DNA of 64,000 bases, taken from NCBI GenBank assembly GCA_963733395.1, contig CAVTCZ010000022.1, positions 62,001-126,000 of the forward strand, given 5' to 3'. The DNA is from JADKAV01 sp963733395. GTDB taxonomy: Bacteria; Actinomycetota; Actinomycetes; S36-B12; UBA10799. Under the pieces are notes generated by a model, which was given only the letters and a program-made list of their open reading frames with translations, ran no database searches and was not told the origin of the DNA. Position 1 is the first letter of the stretch, and every line of letters begins with the position of its first letter. This document shows, piece after piece, positions 28,098 through 37,519 of the stretch. Position numbers and translations under genes: made by a program.

Positions 28098-29809
28098 GAT
28101 GCATCACCGCCGCCACGCACGGGTTCCATCCCGAGGGTGTTGCCCGGGTTCATGATGCCGTCGGGGTCGAAGTGCTGCTTCAACGCCCGCAGCACGTCGA
28201 GTTCGGCCTCCCCGAGATAGCGGTGCATCCACGGACCGAAGAGGTTGCCCACCCCGTGGTGATGACTGGTCGAGCCACCGCACTCGAGGATCTTGTCGAT
28301 GATCGCGGCCCGGAACGCGAAGTACTCCTCCGGGTCCTGCGGGCGCAGGATGAGGATGAAGTAGAGGTTGGTCCCCTGCGGATAGAAATGCGATGCGTGC
28401 GTCATGCACACCGTGCCCGGACGGTCCTTCACGAATCGGCGGACCCCCGCGTAGACGTCCTGCACGTTGTCCCACGTGACCGACGTCTCGAGGGTGTCGA
28501 TGATCATCCCGAAGTCGAGGATGTCGTCGCGCATGTAGATGTCGGAGTAGCGGCCGTGCTCCCACTGCTTCACCGCGTAGCCGGTCAACGACATGCCGCC
28601 GTGGCTGCGCGCGATCCGCTTGGATTCGGCAGCCACGTGCTTGGCGAACCCCTTCTCCCCCTCGGCCGTGGCCACGAGCAGGCAGCGCCGCCCGGGCTTG
28701 AACCCTCGCCTGGTCAGGAAGGCGTTGGCCAAGCCGGTGTCGAAGCCCTTGAGCGCCAGGCCGCGCTCGGTCTCCTCCGGGTCGGAGATGCGCAGCACGG
28801 CGGGCAGGCCGAACTCGCCCTGGGAGATCTCCCGGGTGACCTCGACCGCCGCCTCCCAACTCGGCAGCATGAACGCGAAGCGCGCGGTGTTCTCCGGCTG
28901 GTACCGGAAGATCTTGAGCGTGGCCTCCACGAGAACGCCGAACGCGCCCTCACTGCCCTTGAGGATGTCGTTGACCTTCGGGCCGGTCGCCGAAGCCGGG
29001 AAGTCCTTGGTCCGGATGGTGCCGGCTGGCGTGACGTACTCCTGGCTGATCACGAGGTCGTACGCGTCGCCGTAGTACGTCGAGGCCTGCCCCGATCCCA
29101 GCGCCGTGATCCAGCCTCCGACGGAGGCGAGTTCGAAGGACTGCGGGAAGTGCCCACAGGTGAAGGCCCGCGACGTCCCCAGCCGGTTGGGGGCATCGTT
29201 GAGCAGGGCCTCGAAGTCGGAGCCGATGAGGCCCGGCTGCACGACCGCGGTCATGTTCCGCTCGTTGACCGACAGGACCTGGTTCATGTGCGTGCGCATG
29301 ACCAGGACGATGCCGCCGCGGTCGGCGCGGGTGCCGAGGACCGTCCCGGACCCGGCGCCGAAGGGCACGATGGGGATCTTGTGCTGGGCGCAGTAGCGGA
29401 CGATCTCGACCACGTCCGCCTTGTCGCGCGGGTGCACGACCAGGTCCGGGACCGCTGCCACGACGCCGGCGCGCAGAGCCAGATCCTCGTCCACGGTCTT
29501 GCCGTGGCCGTAGCGCACGCGGCTGAAGTCGTCGTCGGCGACGTTCTCCGCTCCCACAATGGCGGCGATCGCCTCCCGGTGCTGCGGATCGAGGCCGGGT
29601 GCCTGCTGCACCGTCACCGTCTCATCACCCGGGTGCAACGCGGTGGCGAAGTCCGCACCGGTCATGCCGAACTCGTCGGCGAACATCCGCACCCAGCCCT
29701 CGCTGGGGTGCTTGAACCGTGCCGGGTCGAACAAGAAGACCGATCGGTAGGAGCCCTCGCGGGCCGGATCCTCACGCCAAGCGGGCTGGAACTGCGTCTC
29801 AGGTGCCAT
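28094..29809 (-). CDS. FAD-binding oxidase of the alkyl-DHAP-synthase/YgcU type
   Basis: 571 aa. VAO/PCMH fold: FAD-binding loop PFGAGSGTVLGTRADRGG, SVGGWITALGSGQASTYYGD, ILKGSEGAFGVLVEATLKI. C-terminal STSHHHGVGNLFGPWM has the histidine cluster found in alkyldihydroxyacetonephosphate synthases and D-lactate or glycolate oxidases, and GIMNPGNTLGM ends the fold. The ATG at 29809 has GGGAG 7 nt upstream. With the downstream kinase it probably oxidises or phosphorylates a sugar or polyol; the ether-lipid reaction is possible but not supported by neighbours. Confidence 0.85.
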   Translation of the reverse strand: MAPETQFQPAWREDPAREGSYRSVFLFDPARFKHPSEGWVRMFADEFGMTGADFATALHPGDETVTVQQAPGLDPQHREAIAAIVGAENVADDDFSRVRYGHGKTVDEDLALRAGVVAAVPDLVVHPRDKADVVEIVRYCAQHKIPIVPFGAGSGTVLGTRADRGGIVLVMRTHMNQVLSVNERNMTAVVQPGLIGSDFEALLNDAPNRLGTSRAFTCGHFPQSFELASVGGWITALGSGQASTYYGDAYDLVISQEYVTPAGTIRTKDFPASATGPKVNDILKGSEGAFGVLVEATLKIFRYQPENTARFAFMLPSWEAAVEVTREISQGEFGLPAVLRISDPEETERGLALKGFDTGLANAFLTRRGFKPGRRCLLVATAEGEKGFAKHVAAESKRIARSHGGMSLTGYAVKQWEHGRYSDIYMRDDILDFGMIIDTLETSVTWDNVQDVYAGVRRFVKDRPGTVCMTHASHFYPQGTNLYFILILRPQDPEEYFAFRAAIIDKILECGGSTSHHHGVGNLFGPWMHRYLGEAELDVLRALKQHFDPDGIMNPGNTLGMEPVRGGGDAS

Positions 29810-30123
29810 CCGGTCACTCCCTCGCAATCGACCCCGGTGGCAATGTTACACGCAAGGAGCATCTGTCACAGCAGATGTCGGCAACTCGCACAGCGAAACC
29901 CCGCGTGCCGGTTCGTCGCCGGCACCTGCCGCTTCGGATCCGGCGAGGTCGTCGGACGCTGGCGCACCGGACCGCTCTGACCAGATGGGGCGACTGGGAA
30001 TCCGGCCTCGGTCACACGATCGCCAGAAGCTCAGCTGCAGTACGTGCATCAGCCGGACTCGGCGAGGGCGCCGCGCCCGGCGACAAGACCGCGGTTCCGG
30101 GTGGCTTGCGACCTCAAGAAACA
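29810..30123. other. Intergenic region without recognisable gene
   Basis: About 310 bp between the FAD-oxidase start and the tRNA terminator. Open frames exist on both strands but have no ribosome site and no recognisable protein. It should hold the promoter of the oxidase-kinase operon. Confidence 0.5.
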
Positions 30124-30153
30124 CGGAAACCCCTGGGTTACCAGGGGTTTCCG
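30124..30153 (-). terminator. Terminator of the tRNA unit
   Basis: A perfect 13-bp stem (CGGAAACCCCTGG with CCAGGGGTTTCCG) and a 4-nt loop, 5 bp beyond the 3' end of tRNA-Glu. On the minus strand it is followed by the T-rich TGTTTCTTG. Confidence 0.8.
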
Positions 30154-30157
30154 CTTG

Positions 30158-30230
30158 TAGCCCCGACGGGATTCGAACCCGCGCTACCGCCTTGAGAGGG
30201 CGGCGTGCTAGGCCACTACACAACGGGGCC
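30158..30230 (-). tRNA. tRNA-Glu (CUC)
   Basis: 73-nt cloverleaf with acceptor GGCCCCG/CGGGGCT, anticodon loop CUCUCAA (anticodon CUC) and T-arm GGTTCGAATCC. CCA is not encoded. The first acceptor pair is G-U. Confidence 0.95.
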
Positions 30231-30253
30231 GGGTGAGCTGCTTGCGCATCTCG

Positions 30254-30325
30254 CTGGGGTACCAGGACTCGAACCTAGACTAACTGGACCAGAACCAGTC
30301 GGGCTGCCAATTACCCCATACCCCA
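30254..30325 (-). tRNA. tRNA-Gln (CUG)
   Basis: 72-nt cloverleaf with acceptor TGGGGTA/TACCCCA, anticodon stem ACTGG/CCAGT, loop TTCTGGT (anticodon CUG) and T-arm GGTTCGAGTCC. CCA not encoded. 23 bp upstream of tRNA-Glu in the same transcript. Confidence 0.95.
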
Positions 30326-30509
30326 AGGGTCATTGCGTTGCACCAAGGCAACCGTTACAGCATACCCGTGGGCAGCCGGCCGGTGAAAGGGCGGTCCGGC
30401 CCTTCGCGCCGTGATCTTGACTACACCGCGCAACCGGTATCCGTGGAGATGCCTCGACCCCCGCCACGCCGGGATAATCCGGTATCGACAGCTGCATGGG
30501 GAGAGCACA

Positions 30510-31652
30510 GTGCGCACAACAACCATCACGTGGAGCCCGGAAGAGAGCTGGTCACAGGACCCGGCCAGCGTCGAGGCGCGTCCCGATTCCTCCGTCGCCT
30601 TGGTATTCGCCGACCCGCTCGTCGACTCCGGCGCGGCCATGGCGGAACTGGGCACGGCGCTGCCGGGCACGGCGATCATCGGCTGCTCCACCGCGGGCCA
30701 GATCCTCGGCAACCGGGTCGATCCCGCGCCACTGGTCGCCGCGGTCGCCTCATTCGACAACGCCTCCGTGGTCGCCACGTTCATGGCCGCCGACGGCCGG
30801 GACGGCACGGAGGTGGGAGCGGCCCTTGCCTCGAGCCTGCTGGAACAGGCGGCGGGCGGACACATCGCAGGTGTGCTGGTGCTGGGTGGCGGGCTGCACA
30901 TCAACGGCAGCGCTCTGGTCGCGGGATTGACTTCGACCCTGCCAGCGGGGACGCCGGTCTCGGGCGGGCTGGCGGCGGACGGACCACGCTTCGAGCAGAC
31001 CTGGGTGCACTGCAACGGGCGCACCGATCAGGACTGCGTGGCGGCATTCGCGGTCATCGGTCGCGACGTCGAGTTCAGCCACGGGTCGCAGGGTGGCTGG
31101 GACGGATTCGGGCCCAAGCGCACGATCACCCGCAGCGCCGGCAACGTGCTGTTCGAGTTGGACGGTCAGCCCGCCCTGGGCCTCTACAAGCAGTACCTGG
31201 GTGACCGGGCCGGAGAACTGCCGGGCGCCGCACTTCTGTTCCCGCTGACCGTGGCCGACCCGGAGAACGGGACCAGTGTGGTCCGAACGATCCTGGCCGT
31301 CGACGAGGACGACCAGTCGATGACGTTCGCCGGCGATGTCCCGCAGGGCTGGTCGGCCCGGCTGATGTGGACCACCACGGAGCGTCTCATGGAAGGCGCC
31401 ACCGAAGCCGCCGAAGACAGCGCCCAGGACGGCGCCGGCCTGGCCGTGGCGATCTCCTGCGTGGGCCGGCGTCTGGTCCTGGGCGACCGCACGGATGAGG
31501 AACTGGACTCAGTCGTGGAAGTCCTCGGGGAGCGGACCCCGGTCGTGGGGTTCTACAGCTACGGCGAGATCTCACCCGTGCACGGCAACTGCGCGCTGCA
31601 CAACCAGACCATGACGATCACGACGATCCGGGAAAACGATCCGGCGCCATGA
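30510..31652 (+). CDS. FIST sensor-domain protein
   Basis: 380 aa, FIST N and C domains: SVALVFADPLVDSG, GTAIIGCSTAGQI, VSGGLAADG, then FIST-C (GQPALGLYKQYLG, TVVGFYSYGEISP-like PVVGFYSYGEISPVHGNCALHNQTMT). FIST domains are thought to bind small ligands such as amino acids and feed signalling proteins. The GTG at 30510 has GGGGAGAG upstream. Its stop overlaps the start of the GGDEF/EAL gene (ATGA), so the two are one sensor-output module. No membrane segment. Confidence 0.9.
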   Translation: MRTTTITWSPEESWSQDPASVEARPDSSVALVFADPLVDSGAAMAELGTALPGTAIIGCSTAGQILGNRVDPAPLVAAVASFDNASVVATFMAADGRDGTEVGAALASSLLEQAAGGHIAGVLVLGGGLHINGSALVAGLTSTLPAGTPVSGGLAADGPRFEQTWVHCNGRTDQDCVAAFAVIGRDVEFSHGSQGGWDGFGPKRTITRSAGNVLFELDGQPALGLYKQYLGDRAGELPGAALLFPLTVADPENGTSVVRTILAVDEDDQSMTFAGDVPQGWSARLMWTTTERLMEGATEAAEDSAQDGAGLAVAISCVGRRLVLGDRTDEELDSVVEVLGERTPVVGFYSYGEISPVHGNCALHNQTMTITTIRENDPAP

Positions 31653-33514
31653 CCGATCCCGGCAGTTACCACCGCACGCTGCGCCGTCAGATGGGCCGCG
31701 CCGGGCTCTCCGGAGAGGATCTGGCAGACCCGCGCTACGCCGAGTTGCTCAGCCGGGTCTCCAGTTCGTACGAGGATGCCGACAAGCAGCGCTACCTGCA
31801 CGACCGGGCCTTCCTGCTCGCGAGCACCGAGATGCAGCAGCTGTACGAACGACTCGAGGAGGCGTCGCAGTCCGAGGCGGCGGTCCAGCGCGACCGGCTG
31901 AAGGCCGTGTTCGACACCGCAGCCACCGGGTTGATCGTGCTGGAGGGGGACGGCCGCATCTTCGACCTCAACCCGGTGGCCGAATCCGTGCTCGGCCTCG
32001 ATCACGACGCGATGCTGGGTGCGAGCCTGGATGCCGTGCTGATGCCCGCCGATGCCCTGGACACGAGCATCTCCGAACTCCGCCAGGCCATCGCCGAGGG
32101 CAGCAATTGGCGCTCGTCGGACACCCTGCTGCTGACCAAGCGCGGACGCGCGCTCAGCGCCTCGCTGCTGTTCCGCGCCATGCAGACCGGCGGCGGGGTG
32201 CTGGCCATCGAGGACATCACCGAACGCAAGCAGGCGCAGGCGGAACTGCTGTGGCGCGCGAACCACGACTCCCTCACCGGCCTGCTGAACCGCCCGGCAC
32301 TCATCGATCAGATCAATCGCGCGCTGCAGCGCGCCCGCCGCTACGACACCCATCTGGCCGTGATGTTCATCGACCTGGATCGGTTCAAACGGGTCAACGA
32401 CACGCTGGGCCACGCCGCCGGCGACATGCTGCTCGTGGAATGCGCCCGCCGGATCAGCGGCGTGATGCGCGAGGTCGACACCGTGGCCAGACTCGGTGGC
32501 GACGAGTTCGTCGCCGTCTGCGAGAACCTTCTCCGAGACGATGACGCCCGCGAGATCGCCGGGCGCGTGGCCGCCAGCATCGCGCAGCCCTTCCTCATCG
32601 ACGGCGATCCGGCATACGTCGAGGGGAGCATCGGCATCGCCATGTCGGATGGCCACGGCGTCGATCCCGATGGTCTGCTCCGAGACGCCGATGTCGCGCT
32701 CTACGAGGCCAAGCAGCATGTGGGTTCGGCAGTCACGCTCTACACCGAGGCGATGATCCGACGCATGCAACACGCGCTGGAACTCGAGCGCAGGCTGCGG
32801 CGGGCGTTGCACTCCGACGAGCTGTGGGTCGCCTACCAGCCGATCTACACCCTGGGCGAGCAGAACGTGGTGGGGTTCGAGGCGCTGGCGCGCTGGACGA
32901 CTCCCAGCGGACCGGTCGCCCCCGAGGAGTTCATCGCCACGGCGGAGGCGGCCGGCCTGCTCGACGAACTGGGCCGGCTCCTGATCAAGCGGGCCCTGCA
33001 GTTCCAGGCGCAGCTGCCACCAGATGTGAAGTTGTTCCTCAACATGGCCCCGGGGCAGATCGCGGCCGACGGGATCATCGAGTGGCTCGACCACGCGATC
33101 GCGGAGACGGGCGCGGATCCCACCCGCATCTTCGTGGAGATCACCGAGACCGCCGCCATTGCCGACTACCGCATCAACCAGCGGTTGTCCGACCTCAAGG
33201 CGCGCGGCCTGCGGATCGCACTCGACGACTTCGGCGTCGGCCACTCGTCACTTTCCGTCCTGCGGACCCTGCCGCTGGATCTGATCAAGGTGGATCGGTC
33301 GTTCCTCGTCTCCGCCTCGGAGGACTCGCGAGCTGAGGCGGTGGCGCGGATGGTGTGCGATCTCGGACGGGCACTCGGCGTGGACGTGATCGCCGAGGGC
33401 ATCGAGACCGAGGAACAGTTGCAGTTCCTCACCCAGATCGGCTGCGCGATGGGCCAAGGTTTCCTGCTGGGCGCGCCGCAACCCGAGCAAGAGGCATTGG
33501 CCTACCTCAGCTGA
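31649..33514 (+). CDS. PAS-GGDEF-EAL cyclic-di-GMP protein
   Basis: 621 aa, soluble. A helical N-terminus (1-85), PAS domain (~88-190; AVFDTAATGLIVLEGDGRI), GGDEF (~195-360) and EAL (~375-621). The cyclase motif is an intact GGDEF, with an RxxD inhibitory site (REVD) 5 residues before it. EAL residues look complete: FEALARW, NMAPGQIA, FVEITETA, LDDFGVGHSS, IKVDRSF, AEGIETEEQL and MGQGFLLGAP. It may both make and degrade c-di-GMP, with direction set by the FIST partner. Confidence 0.93.
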   Translation: MTDPGSYHRTLRRQMGRAGLSGEDLADPRYAELLSRVSSSYEDADKQRYLHDRAFLLASTEMQQLYERLEEASQSEAAVQRDRLKAVFDTAATGLIVLEGDGRIFDLNPVAESVLGLDHDAMLGASLDAVLMPADALDTSISELRQAIAEGSNWRSSDTLLLTKRGRALSASLLFRAMQTGGGVLAIEDITERKQAQAELLWRANHDSLTGLLNRPALIDQINRALQRARRYDTHLAVMFIDLDRFKRVNDTLGHAAGDMLLVECARRISGVMREVDTVARLGGDEFVAVCENLLRDDDAREIAGRVAASIAQPFLIDGDPAYVEGSIGIAMSDGHGVDPDGLLRDADVALYEAKQHVGSAVTLYTEAMIRRMQHALELERRLRRALHSDELWVAYQPIYTLGEQNVVGFEALARWTTPSGPVAPEEFIATAEAAGLLDELGRLLIKRALQFQAQLPPDVKLFLNMAPGQIAADGIIEWLDHAIAETGADPTRIFVEITETAAIADYRINQRLSDLKARGLRIALDDFGVGHSSLSVLRTLPLDLIKVDRSFLVSASEDSRAEAVARMVCDLGRALGVDVIAEGIETEEQLQFLTQIGCAMGQGFLLGAPQPEQEALAYLS

Positions 33515-33517
33515 CGG

Positions 33518-34966
33518 TCACGCGGCGGCGCGCAACCGTCGCAACGACTCCTCGCGGCCGAGCAGCTCCATGGATTCGAACAGCGGCGGCGAGACCCGGC
33601 GCCCGGTGATGGCCACCCGCACCGGACCGAACGCCAGCTTGGGCTTGATCCCCATTCCCTCGACGAGCGCCGCGCGCAGTGCCTGCTGGATCGCGTCGGA
33701 CGTGAACTCAGGCAGGTCCGTGACCGCCTCGGCGGCCACGCGCACGACCTGCCGGCCCTCGTCCGTGAGCACCTTCTCGGCGTCCTCGGGATTCACCGAG
33801 AACGTCTCGCCGGCGAACAGGAACCCCAGCATCCCGGGGGTCTGGCCGAGGGTTTCGAGTCGCTCCTGCACCAGGGGCGTGGCCCGGGTGAGCAGAGCCA
33901 TCTGCTCCTCGGTCACCTCCGGTCCGAGGACCGCTTCCCGCTGCAGGAACCCGATCATGCGTCCTGCGAGATCCTCGCTGGTCAGACTCCGGATCCAGTC
34001 ACCATTGATCGCTGTGCACTTCTTCACGTCGAACCGGGCCGGGTTGGGGTTGACCCGGGTGATGTCGAAGTGCTCGGCCATCTCCGGCAGCGAGAAGAAC
34101 TCACGGTCGTCGCCGATCGACCACCCCAGCAGGGCCAGGTAGTTGGCCATCGCCTCGGGCAGGTAACCCTGCTCGACGTAGGTGTTGAAGTTCGACTGCG
34201 GGTCGCGCTTGCTCAGTTTCTTGTTGCCCTCCCCCATCACGTAGGGCAGGTGGCCGAACCGCGGCATCGGCGCACCCAGCAGTTCGTACATGGCCAACTG
34301 GCGCGGGGTGCTCGACAGCAGATCCTCACCGCGCAGCACATGGGTGATCCGCATCGCGATGTCGTCGACGGGGTTGACCAGCGTGTACAGCGGCTCGCCG
34401 TTCGCGCGGACGATCACGAAGTCCGGCACATGCTCGTCGCGGACATGGATGGGTCCCCGCACGAGGTCGTCCCACTCCCAGTCGTGGTCGGGCATCCGGA
34501 CACGGATCACCGGCTTGCGGCCCTGCGCCTCGTACTGCGCAACCTGTTCGCCCGACAGGTTGCGGCAGGTGCCTTCGTAGCCGGGCGGACGTTTCTGGGC
34601 CCGGGCCACCTCGCGGCGCTGCTCGAGCTCTTCGGGCGTGCAGTAGCAGCGGTAGGCCTTGCCCTCGTCGAGCAGCTGCTGGGCCACGACTGCGTACGAC
34701 TCCAGCCGTTGCGACTGCCGGTACGGCCCGAACGGACCCCCCACCCCGGGGCCCTCATCCCAGTCGAGGTGCAACCAGCGCAGCGTGGCGACGAGCGCTT
34801 CGTAACTCTCCTCGGAGTCGCGCGCGGAGTCGGTGTCCTCGATGCGGAACACGAACGTGCCACCGGTGTGCCGGGCGTGTGCCCAGTTGAACAGCGCCGT
34901 GCGCACCATGCCCACATGCGGGTTGCCGGTCGGAGACGGGCAGAACCGGACGCGTACCTCACTCAT
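33518..34966 (-). CDS. gltX: Glutamyl-tRNA synthetase
   Basis: 482 aa class-I synthetase. HIGH-type motif PTGNPHVGM, then FRIEDTDSARD. The four cysteines of a zinc site are not all present (CYC, one further C). KLSKR motif KKLSKRDPQSN; C-terminal anticodon-binding domain. Converges with the GGDEF/EAL gene (3 bp apart). Its ATG overlaps the stop of the FAH-family gene, an association also seen in mycobacteria (Rv2993c-gltX). Confidence 0.96.
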   Translation of the reverse strand: MSEVRVRFCPSPTGNPHVGMVRTALFNWAHARHTGGTFVFRIEDTDSARDSEESYEALVATLRWLHLDWDEGPGVGGPFGPYRQSQRLESYAVVAQQLLDEGKAYRCYCTPEELEQRREVARAQKRPPGYEGTCRNLSGEQVAQYEAQGRKPVIRVRMPDHDWEWDDLVRGPIHVRDEHVPDFVIVRANGEPLYTLVNPVDDIAMRITHVLRGEDLLSSTPRQLAMYELLGAPMPRFGHLPYVMGEGNKKLSKRDPQSNFNTYVEQGYLPEAMANYLALLGWSIGDDREFFSLPEMAEHFDITRVNPNPARFDVKKCTAINGDWIRSLTSEDLAGRMIGFLQREAVLGPEVTEEQMALLTRATPLVQERLETLGQTPGMLGFLFAGETFSVNPEDAEKVLTDEGRQVVRVAAEAVTDLPEFTSDAIQQALRAALVEGMGIKPKLAFGPVRVAITGRRVSPPLFESMELLGREESLRRLRAAA

Positions 34967-35742
34967 GCGAAGACTCCTGTGTCGCTGACGATGTTGTCGA
35001 GGGTCCCGATCCCCTCAATGGTGACCGTGACGGTGTCGCCGTTGTGCAGCGGTCCCACACCCGCGGGCGTCCCGGTGAGGATGACGTCGCCCGGGACCAG
35101 GGTCATCACAGTGCTGATCCATGCCACGAGTTCCGGCACCCCGCGCACCATGTCGGCCGTGGTGCCGTCCTGCCGGATCTGCTCGTTCACCTCGCACTCG
35201 ATGGCCAGGTCGTCGGGGTCGACGTCGGTGGCGATCCAGGGGCCCAGCGGGCAGAAGGTGTCGAAACCCTTGGCACGCCCCCACTGCCCGTCCTTGGCCT
35301 GCAGATCACGGGCGGTGATGTCGTTCGCGCACGTATAGCCGAGGATCACCTCCGGCACCCGGTGCTCTGGCACGTCCTTGCACAACCGGCTGATCACGAT
35401 GGCCAGTTCCGCCTCGTGCTCCACCTGCCGCGACTGGGCCGGCAGCCGGATGACCGCCTCCGGGCCGATCACGGCCGTGGACGGCTTGAGGAAGATGACC
35501 GGCTCCGCCGACACCTCGCCGCCCATCTCGCGGGCATGGTCGGTGTAGTTCCTGGCCACGGCGATGATCTTCGTCGGAAGCACGGGCGCCAGCAGGTCCA
35601 CGTCGTCGATGTGGAGCTCGGTTCCCGTGACCTCGATGGCTGACACGCCCGGGAACGGGGTGCCCGCGATCTCGCGCACCACCTCCCCGTCGACGATCCC
35701 GTAACTCACGTCCTGTTCGAAGCGATAGCGCGCGATCCTCAC
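34963..35742 (-). CDS. Fumarylacetoacetate hydrolase (FAH) family protein
   Basis: 259 aa. FAH fold: IIAVARNYTDHAREMG, PVIFLKPSTAVIG, VEHEAELAIVISR (metal-binding E-x-E), GYTCANDITARDLQ, GFDTFCPLGPWI, GDVILTGTPAGVG. Members hydrolyse or decarboxylate acylpyruvates and 2-hydroxyhepta-2,4-diene-1,7-dioates; no catechol-pathway gene is nearby, so a housekeeping acylpyruvase role is likely. The GTG at 35742 (VRIARYRFEQ) follows a TANNNT box at 7 nt, without a strong ribosome site. Confidence 0.9.
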   Translation of the reverse strand: MRIARYRFEQDVSYGIVDGEVVREIAGTPFPGVSAIEVTGTELHIDDVDLLAPVLPTKIIAVARNYTDHAREMGGEVSAEPVIFLKPSTAVIGPEAVIRLPAQSRQVEHEAELAIVISRLCKDVPEHRVPEVILGYTCANDITARDLQAKDGQWGRAKGFDTFCPLGPWIATDVDPDDLAIECEVNEQIRQDGTTADMVRGVPELVAWISTVMTLVPGDVILTGTPAGVGPLHNGDTVTVTIEGIGTLDNIVSDTGVFA

Positions 35743-35749
35743 ACCGCCC

Positions 35750-35755
35750 AGCCTA
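35750..35755 (-). promoter_or_regulatory. Probable -10 box of leaderless FAH-gltX transcript
   Basis: TAGGCT on the minus strand fits TANNNT and lies 7 nt before the GTG of the FAH gene. The upstream 140 bp to cimA carry no gene. Confidence 0.5.
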
Positions 35756-35893
35756 GGGGCCGTGTCCGTCAGGCGACGCTCGGACGCCGACCCGGCCTGG
35801 CTTCTGGTGACGAAGTGACACGTGAGATGCCACATCCTCACCAAGAGCAGCTGCGAACCGCGATCGATCGGCACCCAGCAGGCAGGCTGCCGG

Positions 35894-37471
35894 TCAGTCG
35901 CGCTCCACACCCAGCAACCCGTAGGCCACCGCATCCTCCAGCGCCATCCAGGACGCGGCGATCACGTTCTCGTGCACCCCGACCGTGTCCCAGCGCCGCG
36001 AGCCATCGGTGGAACCCACGAGCGTGCGGGTGACCGCGCCGGTGCCCCGCACGCCCTCCAGGATGCGGACCTTGTAGTCCACCAGCTGCAGCTGGGCGAG
36101 CTCCGGATACAACTCCGTCAGCGCCGACCGCAGCGCGTTGTCCAGCGCGTTGACCGGACCGTTGCCCTCCCCGACGGCGACCATCCGCTGGTCCCCGGCG
36201 ACGAGCTTGACGGTCGCCTCGCTGACCACCTCACCATCGATTCGCTGCTCGACGATGGTGCGCCAGGATTCGACGGTGAACGGACGAGTGCGGCCGTGCT
36301 CACGCTCGTCCACGATCAACAACTCGAAGGACGCGTCGGCGGCCTCGAAGGTCCACCCCTGGGCCTCGAGTTCCTTCACGCGATCGACCACCCGTCCCAG
36401 CAGCGCGGGATCCTGCGAGAGGTCGTACCCCAACTCGCGGCCTTTGAGTTCGACCGAGGCGCGCCCGGCCATCTCCGTGACCAGCACCCGCATGTCGTTG
36501 CCGACGACCGTCGCATCCTCATGGTTGTACAGGTCGTAGTTGACCTTCAGCGCGCTGGCGTGCAGCCCAGCCTTGTGCGCGAACGAACTCACACCGACGT
36601 AGGGCTGGTGGGTGTCGGGGGCGATGTTGGCGATCTCCGCGATCGCATGCGAGATCCGCACGGACTCCTTCAGATGACCCGGCGGGAGCACCTGCAGCCC
36701 GAGCTTGAGCTCGAGGTTGGCCACCACCACGAACAGGTCCGCATTGCCGGTGCGCTCGCCGTAGCCGTTGGCGGTGCACTGGGCGTGGGTCGCACCCGCC
36801 TCCACCGCCGCGACCGTGTTGGCCACGGCACAACCGGTGTCGTCCTGGCAGTGGATGCCCAGTCGGCCCGCCACCTTGGAACGTACGTCTGCCACGATCC
36901 GGGAGACCCCGGAGGGGAGCATCCCACCGTTGGTGTCGCACATGACCGCAGCCTCAGCTCCGGCATCCAGCGCGGTCCGCACGACCGACACGGCGTAGTC
37001 GGCGTCGTGGGAGTAGCCGTCGAAGAAGTGCTCGCAGTCCACGAAGACCCGGCGGCCCTCGGCCAGCAGGTGCTTGACAGTGTCCGCGACCATGGCCAGG
37101 TTCTCCTCCGGCGTGGTGCGCAGCGCCTCGCGCACGTGCCGGATGTCGGACTTGGCCACCAGGGTGATCACTGGCGCCCCACTGGCCAGCAGTGCTGCGA
37201 CCTGCGGGTCATCGGCCACCGCGACCCCGGCCTTGCGGGTGGCGCCGAAGGCCACCAGCGTTGCGTTGCGCAACTTGAGTTCGGCCGCCGCCCGGGCGAA
37301 GAACTCGGTGTCCTTGGGCATGGCGCCGGGCCATCCGCCCTCGATGAATCCCACTCCGTACTCGTCCAGGAGCCGGGAAATGGCGAGCTTGTCCTCCACC
37401 GAGAACGAGATGCCCTCGCGCTGGGCACCGTCGCGCAGCGTGGTGTCGAACAACTGGAACTGCTCGTCCAT
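35894..37471 (-). CDS. cimA: Citramalate synthase
   Basis: Condenses acetyl-CoA and pyruvate to (R)-citramalate, the threonine-independent entry to isoleucine. 525 aa, longer than LeuA-type DRE-TIM enzymes, as expected for CimA. Motifs: LFDTTLRDGAQREGISFS (DRE loop), FIEGGWPGAMPKD, VMCDTNGGMLP, GIHCQDDTGCAVANT, NGYGERTGNADL, and a C-terminal LeuA-dimer regulatory domain. The ATG at 37471 has GGAGGGA 6 nt upstream. Preceded by an attenuator-like leader (37488-37575). Confidence 0.95.
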   Translation of the reverse strand: MDEQFQLFDTTLRDGAQREGISFSVEDKLAISRLLDEYGVGFIEGGWPGAMPKDTEFFARAAAELKLRNATLVAFGATRKAGVAVADDPQVAALLASGAPVITLVAKSDIRHVREALRTTPEENLAMVADTVKHLLAEGRRVFVDCEHFFDGYSHDADYAVSVVRTALDAGAEAAVMCDTNGGMLPSGVSRIVADVRSKVAGRLGIHCQDDTGCAVANTVAAVEAGATHAQCTANGYGERTGNADLFVVVANLELKLGLQVLPPGHLKESVRISHAIAEIANIAPDTHQPYVGVSSFAHKAGLHASALKVNYDLYNHEDATVVGNDMRVLVTEMAGRASVELKGRELGYDLSQDPALLGRVVDRVKELEAQGWTFEAADASFELLIVDEREHGRTRPFTVESWRTIVEQRIDGEVVSEATVKLVAGDQRMVAVGEGNGPVNALDNALRSALTELYPELAQLQLVDYKVRILEGVRGTGAVTRTLVGSTDGSRRWDTVGVHENVIAASWMALEDAVAYGLLGVERD

Positions 37472-37487
37472 ATCAATCCCTCCAATG

Positions 37488-37518
37488 AAAAACCCCCGGG
37501 CCCGAGGGCACGAGGGTT
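37488..37518 (-). terminator. Intrinsic terminator in the cimA leader (attenuator)
   Basis: On the minus strand AACCCTCG pairs with CGGGGGTT (8 bp with one G-U, ~12-nt loop) followed at once by a U run (UUUUU). It ends 16 bp upstream of the cimA start codon, so readthrough must be controlled for cimA to be expressed. Confidence 0.75.
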
Positions 37519-37519
37519 A

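Noticed and set aside
29846..30223. Protein-coding frame over the tRNA-Glu region
   Set aside because: It covers a clear tRNA and its terminator, has no ribosome site and no known domain.
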